Shown here one piece after another: positions 27,152 to 36,812 of a DNA stretch of 64,000 nucleotides (the stretch's first letter is position 1; every line of letters starts with the position of its first letter). Under the pieces are notes generated by a model. The model was not told where the DNA came from, searched no databases, and was given only the letters and a program-made list of their open reading frames with translations. A program made the translations under genes and the position numbers. Source of the DNA: Endozoicomonas sp. ISHI1 (GTDB lineage: Bacteria; Pseudomonadota; Gammaproteobacteria; Pseudomonadales; Endozoicomonadaceae); assembly GCF_024606225.1 (NCBI RefSeq), contig NZ_JAGRPU010000010.1, positions 94,187 to 158,186 of the forward strand, written 5' to 3'.

Positions 27152-30100
27152 TCATGGCGAGATCAAAGGGTTTTTCCTCTCCTCCACTGCTGGCGTGCTC
27201 TGGGCATCAGGCTTCTTTATCTTCTTCGGTACCAGCATTTTCCATTCTCTCCGGGAGCTATCGTCGGTTAAGTAGGGACGCTTCTCGCTGACCACGGCAA
27301 TCCCACGCTGTTTCAGCACTGTCTGGGCTTCCTCCGAAGCCAGCGTTGCCTGCGTCAAGGTGCCCAGGTTCATCCGTATACCTTCGCTTTTCAGCCGCTG
27401 CACTTCTTTCTCCAATGCCTGTTGTGTTGCCGGGCTCAGAAGCGACGGGTCATGTTCGTACTGCATTTTTTCCAACAGCGTCATTACGGCCGGAAGCTCC
27501 ACCTGCCCCAGATCATACCAGCTGTTGTGAATACCATAAGTGATCCCTTTGTTCTGATCAGCCTTGCAGGCTTGGTGGCCGGGATCTGAACAGACAATAA
27601 TGTCGGCCTCCTGAGCCATTTTTCGTCGGACATTGTCGTCAATAAACTGGTTCATTCTCTGCACTGGCTCGGTTGTCCATTCAAAGTTTTCAGAGATCTT
27701 TTCGCCATTGCCACTCAGACCGTAGACTTCGGTGTAGTTTTTTTTGCGCTGATCCTGAGGCCGCCCGGTTACCTGCGCCAGATCAGCCGCGCCGTGCATG
27801 GCGGCTTCCAGATGACGTTGGAATTCACTCTTGTTGCCAGACCCGGAGCTAAAATCACAGGGCAGCTGCGGCGGCAGGTCAAGACGTGTAGCGTCAAAAC
27901 CACGGGGTCGAGTCTTCATTGCTGTGGGAAAATCGGCCCCAACCCCGCAACCACGGATAATGTCCATTCGATCCGCAAAGCGTAATATGCGCAGGTACCA
28001 GCGCACAGGCTCAGACAGTTGTCGTCTATCGCCACCATTGACATCATTTTCCTTGCTGACCATCGCCAATGCCATGTCATCCAGAAGCTGTTCTGGGTAG
28101 TGCCCGGCCAGGTCTCGTATGAAGTAATCAGCTGACCTTGTTTCTTCCGCTGATTTGTCGACATCTTCGGCAGCCGCATCATGGTAGATGATCGCCAGAG
28201 ATAAGAGTTCTTTTTCGTCCGGGCTTAAGCAGCATTGCTGAAATTTCTCCAGCAATTCCATATACCAGTGACCATTATTTCTGGCCCGCAGGACATGACT
28301 GCAGCTGTGCAGTGGTTTCCAGACGGTTGGCAAGGTTTTTTTGCCAAGGCACTGGATCACCCGCTCCGGTCCCGGACGGCGGTAATAATGCTGCAAGACC
28401 TTCAGGATGGTTTTTTCGTTGTCGCCGACATGATCAGGCATGACCGGCGGTTTGCTGAACGCGTCCACCATAAACTGAAATGCCGTTGGTGTCTCGGCTG
28501 CCGATGGTGTCGTCTGGTCGCGGGAATTCTCCAGACCGAGAGTTTTTTTCAGATCATCAATTTCCAGATGGGCCATTTGGACATGTTTTGGCCAATTCTG
28601 GTAGAAAGTATACGTTTCCCGTTGCTCCCACAGTTTTTCAAACCATTCGATATATTCAGCCGGGGAAAAATCACGAATAACTTTATTACTGCGAGGGTAA
28701 TGCCATTCCAGATTGGCTTTAAGTCTATCCAGAAGGTCTTTGTTCGGGGAAGCCCCGTAATGAAACAGGGCCAATAAGTGAGACTGGATATGTTCAAGGG
28801 TTGGATGCAGCAGACTCGTTACATAAAGTGATGCCTCTGTCAAACGCGTCTGCCGTTGCTGTGGACTGATGCCCCTGCAGATTCGGTCAAATTCAACGAC
28901 GTTTCCCGAACAACCAGTTAAAGGTAACCGCTTGAGATGTTGCAGGGTAAGGCTCTCAAAGGGAGCATAGGCAGCCACCATACAATTGAATATGCCCGCT
29001 GGCACTTCAGAGTCATAACAATCTTTCATACATTTGATATGTCTCATGCCCCATTTAGTGGGCCTTGCCCCGCTCTGCAAAAGGAGCTGAAATAATCGGT
29101 AAGCTTCTTCCTCCCACTTTTGCTGCTGAGTCGGGGTTGCCGGTTCCGGGAACCCCATATTGTGTCTAACTATTTCAGTATTGAGGAGAATATCAGGCAA
29201 AGACTTAACCATCAGATTATGAAAAAAACGCTGGTCAATGGGCAATCCACTTCGTTTTAATTCCATAAGCCTATCGGAGCTATAACAATCGGGATCACTC
29301 ACCAGCTTGATAGCCTGTTGCAATTTGTGCATCACATCCGGTGGGTCGGTTAATTCCGAACTCAGTGTCTCTGCCCGCAAAGTGATTGGCAGCAGATTCA
29401 ACATGGCTCTGAAATTGTTCGGGTCAATGCTCTGTGAGGACGTGAAATCATCCAGAGAGTGCTCATTGCCGGCCAGGTGGATACTGTCCAGCTCATCATC
29501 AAAACAGACCTGTACAGAACCTGTGTGATGACAATAAACGACCAGAGGCAGAGGTTTAAGCTTTAATTCCTTTTCACACTGGCGTTTGGACTCCAGGATA
29601 TCGGCAATATTTGCCTGTGCATCGTTGTAAACGCAAAAGCATTGGATGTCTTCCTTGCTATAGCGGGTGAGCACCAGTTCCGGGTAACGTTCCAGGGGAA
29701 GATCGAAGAGTTTAAGTTTTGGTAGACTGAACGATCCGTCCGCTCTCAGATGTCCTGAGGTGAAACGAGGATAAACTCCCCAGATAACGATATTGGAACG
29801 TCCAAGAAGTCCATCGTGCAATGATTGCAGGTCAGGCAGAAGTTTTGCCTGCAGTTTATCCGCATCTGCACCTCTTTTCATACGCCAGCTGTGGGCATCA
29901 CGTTTGTAGACGTACAGGCATTGGGGATTAACAGTGCCTACCATCCACTTACCGCAGAGTTCTGTCACGGGCTCAGTGGGCATCATCGCCCCCGGCAGGG
30001 CGAGGGTGAAGGGTCTTGGCGCACCCTTACCCGAAAAGTAATTTCTCTCTTCAGTCAATTCAATTCGCCGAAACGCCAGACGCCCGCTTTCAGCGGCCTG

Positions 30101-30280
30101 CAGTAGCTCCTGTCGCTCAGACTCCCTGGGATGACTGGGTAGTAGCTTGCGGGTCGGTTGGCTGGTTGACCATTGGCTAGAGGACTTTACCGCCTTGCTG
30201 TCAGGCCTTGGTTGATCAAACTTTGGTTGAGAGTAAGGGCTCAGGTTTACAGAGTTCCCAGTTCCCTGGGCAACATTCAT
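27152..30280 (-). CDS. SidE phosphodiesterase-like array protein, copy 6
   Basis: A 1042-aa mosaic. The N-domain (ELCGKWMVGTVNPQCLYVYK, GADADKLQAKLL) follows copies 3 and 10. The middle (EPATPTQQQKWEEEAYRLFQ, SPNKDLLDRLKANLEWHYPR) follows copy 2. About 188 C-terminal residues, from SGNKSEFQRH to VVSEKR, are identical to copy 7. His700-Asp701 and HSCSH are intact. The segment after the His-Asp pair reads SADYFIRDL where others have YFKRDL. The tail is VEERKNPLISP, longer than its neighbours. AGGAGT precedes the ATG. Confidence 0.7.
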   Translation of the reverse strand: MNVAQGTGNSVNLSPYSQPKFDQPRPDSKAVKSSSQWSTSQPTRKLLPSHPRESERQELLQAAESGRLAFRRIELTEERNYFSGKGAPRPFTLALPGAMMPTEPVTELCGKWMVGTVNPQCLYVYKRDAHSWRMKRGADADKLQAKLLPDLQSLHDGLLGRSNIVIWGVYPRFTSGHLRADGSFSLPKLKLFDLPLERYPELVLTRYSKEDIQCFCVYNDAQANIADILESKRQCEKELKLKPLPLVVYCHHTGSVQVCFDDELDSIHLAGNEHSLDDFTSSQSIDPNNFRAMLNLLPITLRAETLSSELTDPPDVMHKLQQAIKLVSDPDCYSSDRLMELKRSGLPIDQRFFHNLMVKSLPDILLNTEIVRHNMGFPEPATPTQQQKWEEEAYRLFQLLLQSGARPTKWGMRHIKCMKDCYDSEVPAGIFNCMVAAYAPFESLTLQHLKRLPLTGCSGNVVEFDRICRGISPQQRQTRLTEASLYVTSLLHPTLEHIQSHLLALFHYGASPNKDLLDRLKANLEWHYPRSNKVIRDFSPAEYIEWFEKLWEQRETYTFYQNWPKHVQMAHLEIDDLKKTLGLENSRDQTTPSAAETPTAFQFMVDAFSKPPVMPDHVGDNEKTILKVLQHYYRRPGPERVIQCLGKKTLPTVWKPLHSCSHVLRARNNGHWYMELLEKFQQCCLSPDEKELLSLAIIYHDAAAEDVDKSAEETRSADYFIRDLAGHYPEQLLDDMALAMVSKENDVNGGDRRQLSEPVRWYLRILRFADRMDIIRGCGVGADFPTAMKTRPRGFDATRLDLPPQLPCDFSSGSGNKSEFQRHLEAAMHGAADLAQVTGRPQDQRKKNYTEVYGLSGNGEKISENFEWTTEPVQRMNQFIDDNVRRKMAQEADIIVCSDPGHQACKADQNKGITYGIHNSWYDLGQVELPAVMTLLEKMQYEHDPSLLSPATQQALEKEVQRLKSEGIRMNLGTLTQATLASEEAQTVLKQRGIAVVSEKRPYLTDDSSRREWKMLVPKKIKKPDAQSTPAVEERKNPLISP

Positions 30281-30421
30281 GGCAATACTCCTTTAAAACG
30301 TATTATTTACCCACTTCCGTGTGGTTGGATTCGACAATCTTTAGAGTGGCTGGCTGGTACAAAAGTTCCTGTATGGTCCCACTTTCCGTAACTGTATTTT
30401 CATAGCGAGATCAATGGATTG
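30281..30421 (-). repeat. 141-bp array spacer, type A variant
   Basis: Same length and almost the same sequence as the spacers at 20582 and 23819, with two visible substitutions. It is the leader of copy 6 and trailer of copy 7. Confidence 0.75.
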
Positions 30422-33400
30422 TTATCGGCTCTCTTCTGCTGGTGCATTCTGATCATCAAGCTTCGCTATCTTCTTCGGCACCAGCATTTTCCATTCCTTC
30501 GGGTCGCCATCGTTGGTAACGAAGGAACGCTTCTCGCTGACCACGGCAATCCCACGCTGTTTCAGCACTGTCTGGGCTTCCTCCGAAGCCAGCGTTGCCT
30601 GCGTCAAGGTGCCCAGGTTCATCCGTATACCTTCGCTTTTCAGCCGCTGCACCTCTTTCTCCAATGCCTGTTGTGTTGCCGGGCTCAGAAGCGACGGGTC
30701 ATGTTCGTACTGCATTTTTTCCAACAGCGTCATTACGGCCGGAAGCTCCACCTGCCCCAGATCATACCAGCTGTTGTGAATACCATAAGTGATCCCTTTG
30801 TTCTGATCAGCCTTGCAGGCTTGGTGGCCGGGATCTGAACAGACAATAATGTCGGCCTCCTGAGCCATTTTTCGTCGGACATTGTCGTCAATAAACTGGT
30901 TCATTCTCTGCACTGGCTCGGTTGTCCATTCAAAGTTTTCAGAGATCTTTTCGCCATTGCCACTCAGACCGTAGACTTCGGTGTAGTTTTTTTTGCGCTG
31001 ATCCTGAGGCCGCCCGGTTACCTGCGCCAGATCAGCCGCGCCGTGCATGGCGGCTTCCAGATGACGTTGGAATTCACTCTTGTTGCCAGACTCCGAGGTG
31101 AACTCACCAGTCAGCCGCGTTGGTAAGTCGAGACGTGTAGCGTCAAAACCCTGAGGTTGGGTCACGGTTAATCCGGGAAAATCAGGCCCAACCCCACAAC
31201 CACGGATAACGTCCATGCGATCCGCAAAGCGTAATATGCGCAGATACCAGCGCACAGAAGCAGACAGTTGCTGCTTATCGCCACCATTGACATCATTTTC
31301 CTTGCTGACCATCGCCAGTGCTACATCATCCAGCAGCGGTTCAGGGTAGTGTCCGGCCAGGTCCCGTTTGAAGTAATGTGCGGATCTTGTTTCTTCCGCC
31401 GATTTGTCGACATCTTCGGCAGCTGAGTCATGGTAGATAATTGCCAGAGCCAGAAGTTCTTTTTCTTCCGGGCTCAGGGAACACTGCTGAAATTTCTCCA
31501 GCAATTCCATATACCAGAGCCCATTATTTCTGGCCCGCAGGACATGACTGCAGCTGTGCAGTGGTTTCCAGATTGTTGGCATGTTTGGTCTGCCAAGGCT
31601 CTGGATCACCCGCTCCGGTCCCGGACGGCGGTAATAATGCTGCAGTACTTTCAGGATGGTTTTTTCATTATCGCCGACATTTTCAGGCAAGACCGGCGGT
31701 TTGCTGAAGGCATCCTCCACAAACTGTAATGCCTCTGGTGTTTCGGCTGCCGATGGTGTTGCCTGGTCGTGAGAATTGCCCAGACCCAGAGATTGTCTCA
31801 GGTCCTTGATTTCACGTTGAGCTTGCTGGACAAGTTCTGGCCAATTCTGGTAGAGGGGATGCGTTTCCCGTTGCTGCCAGAGTTTTTCAACCCATTGGAT
31901 ATAATCAACCGCAGAAAAATCCTCAATAACCTTCTTACCTCTGGGGTAAAACCAGTCCAGACTATCTTCAGACCTATGCAGAAACTCACTGTCCAGGTTA
32001 GAACTGTAACGAAAGATGGCCAGTAAGCGGGACTTGATCATGTCGAGGGAAGGATGATAAAAGCGCACACTAAATAGTACCTCTTTTATACATTGCTCTA
32101 GTTGTTCTGGACTGTGACCCTGACAAATTCGGTGAAATTCTACAACGCTTCCCGGGCAACCGGTAAAAGGTATTTTCGCGAGATGTTTCAGGGTCAGGCA
32201 CTCAAGTGGTGCGAAGGCAGCTACAATATGATTGATTATGCCTGCTGGTATTGCCCGAACCATGTAATCATCCATGGCGTCGATTATATGAATCCCCCCT
32301 CCCAGACTTGCCCCGCTCTGCAGAAGCAGCTGAAGTAAGCGACAAGCTTCTTTCTCCTGATGTCGAGTTTGATCGTGCTCTGGCTGATCGATTCTGATCA
32401 TTTCGGAAGTCATCAACATTTCAAGCAATGATTGAACGTTTCCTTTGTGAAAAAAACGCTGGTGAATGGGCAAGCCACTTTGTTTTAATTTCAAAAGTTT
32501 CTCGTAACTGTAACAACAGGGATCACTCACCAGCTCGATGGCCTGTTGCAATGTGCTCATAACATTCGGTGAGACGTTTAATTTTGAGCCCAGTGCCTCT
32601 GCCCGCAAAGACATTGGCAGCAGATTTAGCAGGGCTCTGAAATGGTCCGGGGCTATGCCCTGTGAAAACGCATAATCATCCAGAGAACGCTCATTTCTGG
32701 CCAGGCGTTTACTATCCAGCTCATCATCAAAATAGACCTGCACAGAACCCGTGCGGTGGCAATAAACGACCAGAGGCAATGGTTTGAGCTGCAATTCCTT
32801 TTCACACTGACGCTTGTCCTGCAAGATATCGGCAATATTTCTCTGTGCATCGTTGTAAATACATAAGCATGTGATGTCTTCTTTGCTATAACGGTTGAGC
32901 AGCAGTTCCGGGTAATCAAAACAAACTAAGCGGTTTCCATTGTGGCGTTTCAATTTTGGTGAACTAAAGGTTCCATCGACTTGCAGATGTCCCGAGGTGA
33001 AATGATCAGGATAAACTTTCCAGATGACCTGATCGGCATGCTCACGACCTTTATCGTGCAGTGATTGCAGATCAGACAGTAATTTTACTCTCAGTTTATC
33101 CGGAGTTACGTCAGGCTCTTGCAGCATCCTGGTCCATGCATCACGTTTGTAGACGTACAGGCATTGGGGATTGACAATGCCTACCATCCATTTACCAAGC
33201 CCTTTTAACAAAGGCTCGGTGGGCATCATCTCCCCCGGCAGGGCGAGGGTGAAAGGTCTTGGTGCTCCCTTACCCGAAAAGTAATCTTTTTCTTCAGGCA
33301 ATTTAATTCGCCTAAACGCCAGACGTCCGCTCTCAGCAGCCCGCAGTAGCGCTTGTCGCTCAGACTCCCTGGGATGACAGGGTAGCAGCTTGCGGGTCGG

Positions 33401-33523
33401 TTGGCTGGTGGTCCATTGGCCAGAGGCTTTTACCGACCGGGTGTCAGGCTTTGGTTGATCAAACTTTGGTTGAGAGTGAGGGCAAGGGCCGACAGAGGTT
33501 CCCGTTCCGTGTGCAACATTCAT
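30422..33523 (-). CDS. SidE phosphodiesterase-like array protein, copy 7
   Basis: A 1033-aa member (MNVAHGTGTSVGPCPHSQPK). His698-Asp699 lies in YHDSAAEDV, so Ser replaces the usual Ala after Asp. ADRMDVIRGCGVGPDFPG carries Val for the first Ile. The C-terminal part is identical to copy 6 over 188 residues and then diverges to AKLDDQNAPAEESR. The middle has a distinctive helix pair (EKEACRLLQLLLQSGASLGG, then PAGIINHIVAAFAPLECLTL). The ribosome site is TGGAGTATTGCC. All phosphodiesterase-type residues seen in copy 1 are conserved. Confidence 0.7.
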   Translation of the reverse strand: MNVAHGTGTSVGPCPHSQPKFDQPKPDTRSVKASGQWTTSQPTRKLLPCHPRESERQALLRAAESGRLAFRRIKLPEEKDYFSGKGAPRPFTLALPGEMMPTEPLLKGLGKWMVGIVNPQCLYVYKRDAWTRMLQEPDVTPDKLRVKLLSDLQSLHDKGREHADQVIWKVYPDHFTSGHLQVDGTFSSPKLKRHNGNRLVCFDYPELLLNRYSKEDITCLCIYNDAQRNIADILQDKRQCEKELQLKPLPLVVYCHRTGSVQVYFDDELDSKRLARNERSLDDYAFSQGIAPDHFRALLNLLPMSLRAEALGSKLNVSPNVMSTLQQAIELVSDPCCYSYEKLLKLKQSGLPIHQRFFHKGNVQSLLEMLMTSEMIRIDQPEHDQTRHQEKEACRLLQLLLQSGASLGGGIHIIDAMDDYMVRAIPAGIINHIVAAFAPLECLTLKHLAKIPFTGCPGSVVEFHRICQGHSPEQLEQCIKEVLFSVRFYHPSLDMIKSRLLAIFRYSSNLDSEFLHRSEDSLDWFYPRGKKVIEDFSAVDYIQWVEKLWQQRETHPLYQNWPELVQQAQREIKDLRQSLGLGNSHDQATPSAAETPEALQFVEDAFSKPPVLPENVGDNEKTILKVLQHYYRRPGPERVIQSLGRPNMPTIWKPLHSCSHVLRARNNGLWYMELLEKFQQCSLSPEEKELLALAIIYHDSAAEDVDKSAEETRSAHYFKRDLAGHYPEPLLDDVALAMVSKENDVNGGDKQQLSASVRWYLRILRFADRMDVIRGCGVGPDFPGLTVTQPQGFDATRLDLPTRLTGEFTSESGNKSEFQRHLEAAMHGAADLAQVTGRPQDQRKKNYTEVYGLSGNGEKISENFEWTTEPVQRMNQFIDDNVRRKMAQEADIIVCSDPGHQACKADQNKGITYGIHNSWYDLGQVELPAVMTLLEKMQYEHDPSLLSPATQQALEKEVQRLKSEGIRMNLGTLTQATLASEEAQTVLKQRGIAVVSEKRSFVTNDGDPKEWKMLVPKKIAKLDDQNAPAEESR

Positions 33524-33664
33524 GGCAATACTCCATTAACACTTATGATTTATCCATTTCTCTCAAAGAGTGGATTCTGCCGTCATTAGAGTAACTTGCT
33601 GGTAAAAAGTTCCAGTATGATCCCACTGTCTTTTGCTGGATTTGCAAAGCAAGGTCAAAGGATT
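33524..33664 (-). promoter_or_regulatory. Array leader upstream of copy 7, divergent
   Basis: A 141-bp spacer that keeps GGAACTTTTTACCAGCAAGT, an ACTCTAATGA continuation (plus 33580-33610) and TGGAGTATTGCC. The middle segment differs (AGAGAAATGGATAAATCATA in place of the CACGGAAGTGGG block). Confidence 0.45.
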
Positions 33665-36600
33665 TTATTGGCCCTCCCCTGCTGGCGCATTCTGAGCATC
33701 TGGCTTCGCTATCTTCTTTGGTACCAGCATTTCCCATTCTCCAGGGAGGCCATCGTTGGTAACGTAGGATCGCTTCCTGCTGACCACGTTAATCCCGCGC
33801 TGTTTCAGCACTTGTCGGGCTTTCTCCGAAGTCAGCGTTTCTTGCGTCAAGGTGCCCAGATTCATCTGAATACCGTTGCTCTTCAGCCTCTGCACCTCTT
33901 GCTCCATTGACTGTTGTGTTGTCGGGCTCAGCAGCGACGGGTCATGTTCGTACTGCATCTTTTCCAGCAGCGTCATTTCGGCCGGAATCTCGACCTGCCT
34001 CAGATCATGCCAGCTGTTATGAATACCAAAAGTGATACCTTTATTCTGATCAGTCTTGCAGGTTTGGTGGCTGGGGTCTGAACAGACAATAATGCTAGCC
34101 TCCTGAGCCATTTTCCGCCGGACATTGTCGTCAATAAACTGGTTCATTCTCTGCACTGGCTCAGTGGTCCATTCAAAGTTTTCAGAGATCTTTGAGCCAT
34201 TAGCGTCCAGACCGTAGACTTTGGTGTAGTTTTTTTTGCGCTGATCCTTAGGCCGCCCGGTTATCTGCGCCAGATCAGCCGCACCGTGCATGGCGGCTTC
34301 CAGATGCCGTTGGAATTCATTCTTGCTGCCAGGCTCGGCGGTAAACTCTTCAGTCAGCCGCGGAGGTAAGTCAAGACGTCCAGCGTCAAAACCCGGAGGC
34401 CGAGTCAGCGTAAATCCGGGAAAATCGTCGCCAACCCCACAACCACGGATAATGTCCATTCGATCCGCAAAGCGTAATATGCGCAGATACCAGCGCAGAG
34501 GCTCGGGCAGGCTCTGCTCATCTTTACCATTGACATCGTTTTCCTTGCTGTCCATTGCCAGTGCTATGTCATCCAGTAGTGGTTCAGGATAGTGCCCGGC
34601 CAGGTCCCGTTTGAAGTAGTATGCTGATCTTGTTTCTTCCGCTGATTTGTCGACATCTTCGGCGGCAGCATCATGATAGATGATCGCCAGCGCCATGAGT
34701 TGTTTTTCTTCCGGGCTCAGATAACACAGCTGAAATTTCTCCAGCAATTCCATATACCAGTGCCCATTATTCCTGGCCCGCAGGACATGGCTGCAGCTGT
34801 GGAGCGGTTTCCACACGGTTGGCATGGTCTGTCTGCCAAGGCTACGGATCACCCGTTCTGGTCCCGGACGGCGATAATAATGCTGCAATACTTTCAGGAT
34901 GGTTTTTTCATTGTCGCCGACATTATCAGGCATGACCGGCGCTTTGCTGAAGGCGTCCACCACTAGCTGTAATACCGGTTTCCTGGCTGCCAAGGGTGTT
35001 GTCGATGCGCCAGAATCGTCCAGCGGACCGAGAGACTTTTTCAAATCCCTGATGTCCTCCTGAGCCTGTCGGACATGCTCTGGCCAATTCTGGTAGAAAG
35101 GATTCGTTTCCCGTTGCGTCCACAGTTTTTCAACCCATTGGATGTAATCAGCCACGGAGAAATTATTAATCACCTTCTTACCGTCACGGTAATAACGGTT
35201 CAGATCTACTTTGAGACGATGCAGAACCTCTTTGTCCATGTGAGTACCGTAATGAAAAAGGGCCAGTAAGCGGGACTTGATCATGTCGAGGTTTTGATCG
35301 TGAAAAAGCACATCCAATAATGCCGCTTCCATGTATTTTTGTATTTGTCCTTTATCGCGACGGAGATCCTGACAGACCCGGTCAAATTCAACGACGTTTC
35401 CCGGACAACTGGTTAAAGGAAATTTCCTGAGATGGTTCGTGTTCAGAAAATCAAAGGGCGCAAAGGCAGCCACCATATAATTCATTACCTCCGCTGACAC
35501 TTTCAATTCTGAACCATCTAGCATACTGTTAAAAATCATGGCAGACCTGAAATCCAGCCTCGCTCCGCTGTGCAGAAGCAGCTTAAGTATGCGGTAAGCT
35601 TCTTCCTCATGTTCCTGAGTTTGCCCATGCTCAGGTTGTTTTTTTCTTAACTCTTCGGAAGTCAGTAACATATCAAGCAACGTTCGAGCAGTTCCTTCAT
35701 GAAAAAAACGCTGGTGAATTGGCAAGCCGCTTTGTTTTAATTCCAGCAGCTTTTCGTAACTGTAATGATCGGGATCACTCACTAGCGTGATGGCCTGTCG
35801 CAATTTGTGTCTGACATTGGCCGAGTCGGTTGATTCCGAACTCAATGTCTCTGCCCGCAAAGACATTGGCAGCAGATTTAACACGGCTCTGAAATGTTTT
35901 GGGGCTATGCCCTCTAAAAACGCAAAATTATTCAGGGAATGCTCATTCCTGGCTAAGTGTTTACTGTCCAGCTCATCATCAAAGTAGACCTGTACAGAAC
36001 CTGTCTGATGGCAATAAACGACCAGGGGCAAGGGTTCAAGCTCCAATACCTGTTCACACTCACGCTTGTCCTGCAGGATATCGGCAATATTTATCTGTGC
36101 ATCGTTGTAAACACAAAAGCATTTGATGTCTTTTTCGCTGTATCCGGTGAGCACCAGTTCCGGGTAATCCAGTCGTGTGCTACTGCCAAATTTCAATTTT
36201 GGTAAACTGAACGTCCCATCCGGTTGCAGATGCCCCGAGGTAAAACGCAGAGGATAAACTCTCCAGATCACCTGATCGCCACGCTCAAGACGCCTACCGA
36301 GCAATGATTGCAGATGAGGTAGTAATTTTACTGTCAGTTTTTCCGGAGTTGAGTCAGGCTCCTCCAGCAGATCTCTGGTCCTTGCGTTACGTTTATAAAC
36401 ATACAGGCATTGTGGATCAATAATGCCTACCATCCATTTACCATAACGTTGTGGCACGTGTTCGGTTGGCATCATCTTTCCCGGCAGGGCAAGGGTAAAG
36501 GGTCTTGGTGCACCCTTGCCCGAAAAGTAATTTTTTTCTTTACTCAATTCAATTCGCCGAATCGCCAGGCGTCCACTCTCAGCGGCCCACAGTAGCTCTT

Positions 36601-36748
36601 GTCGCTCAGACTCCCTGGGATGACGGGGTAGCAGCTTGCGGGTTGGTTGGCTGCTTGACCATTGGCCAGAGGCTGTTGCCGCCCGGGTATCAAAATGGGG
36701 TTGTGGGCACGGGCTCGCATTGACTCTCATTCCGTGGGCAGCATTCAT
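33665..36748 (-). CDS. SidE phosphodiesterase-like array protein, copy 8
   Basis: A 1027-aa member with the variant start MNAAHGMRVNASPCPQPHFD and a short disordered leader. His692-Asp693 and HSCSH are present. The usual ALAMVSKENDV reads ALAMDSKENDV. The C-terminal cysteine-containing segment reads SHQTCKTDQNKGITFGIHNS, one of the more diverged versions. The middle has ELRKKQPEHGQTQEHEEEAY and a helix EYGTHMDKEVLHRLK-like stretch. The tail is DAQNAPAGEGQ. The spacer upstream (64 bp) is the shortest in the array. AGGAA is a weaker ribosome site than in the other copies. Confidence 0.7.
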   Translation of the reverse strand: MNAAHGMRVNASPCPQPHFDTRAATASGQWSSSQPTRKLLPRHPRESERQELLWAAESGRLAIRRIELSKEKNYFSGKGAPRPFTLALPGKMMPTEHVPQRYGKWMVGIIDPQCLYVYKRNARTRDLLEEPDSTPEKLTVKLLPHLQSLLGRRLERGDQVIWRVYPLRFTSGHLQPDGTFSLPKLKFGSSTRLDYPELVLTGYSEKDIKCFCVYNDAQINIADILQDKRECEQVLELEPLPLVVYCHQTGSVQVYFDDELDSKHLARNEHSLNNFAFLEGIAPKHFRAVLNLLPMSLRAETLSSESTDSANVRHKLRQAITLVSDPDHYSYEKLLELKQSGLPIHQRFFHEGTARTLLDMLLTSEELRKKQPEHGQTQEHEEEAYRILKLLLHSGARLDFRSAMIFNSMLDGSELKVSAEVMNYMVAAFAPFDFLNTNHLRKFPLTSCPGNVVEFDRVCQDLRRDKGQIQKYMEAALLDVLFHDQNLDMIKSRLLALFHYGTHMDKEVLHRLKVDLNRYYRDGKKVINNFSVADYIQWVEKLWTQRETNPFYQNWPEHVRQAQEDIRDLKKSLGPLDDSGASTTPLAARKPVLQLVVDAFSKAPVMPDNVGDNEKTILKVLQHYYRRPGPERVIRSLGRQTMPTVWKPLHSCSHVLRARNNGHWYMELLEKFQLCYLSPEEKQLMALAIIYHDAAAEDVDKSAEETRSAYYFKRDLAGHYPEPLLDDIALAMDSKENDVNGKDEQSLPEPLRWYLRILRFADRMDIIRGCGVGDDFPGFTLTRPPGFDAGRLDLPPRLTEEFTAEPGSKNEFQRHLEAAMHGAADLAQITGRPKDQRKKNYTKVYGLDANGSKISENFEWTTEPVQRMNQFIDDNVRRKMAQEASIIVCSDPSHQTCKTDQNKGITFGIHNSWHDLRQVEIPAEMTLLEKMQYEHDPSLLSPTTQQSMEQEVQRLKSNGIQMNLGTLTQETLTSEKARQVLKQRGINVVSRKRSYVTNDGLPGEWEMLVPKKIAKPDAQNAPAGEGQ

Positions 36749-36812
36749 AGAAACATTCCTGGAAAACGTTTTATGTATGAGGACATTCTGATGTCTTTAG
36801 AGTAACTGGCAG
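36749..36812 (-). promoter_or_regulatory. Shortened array leader upstream of copy 8
   Basis: Only 64 bp separate copies 9 and 8. The GGAACTTTTTAACTGCCAGT block is kept and runs directly from the copy 9 stop region. The CACGGAAGTGGG segment is lost and the AAACGTTTTCCAGGAATG end is altered. Copy 8 expression may therefore differ from the others. Confidence 0.4.
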
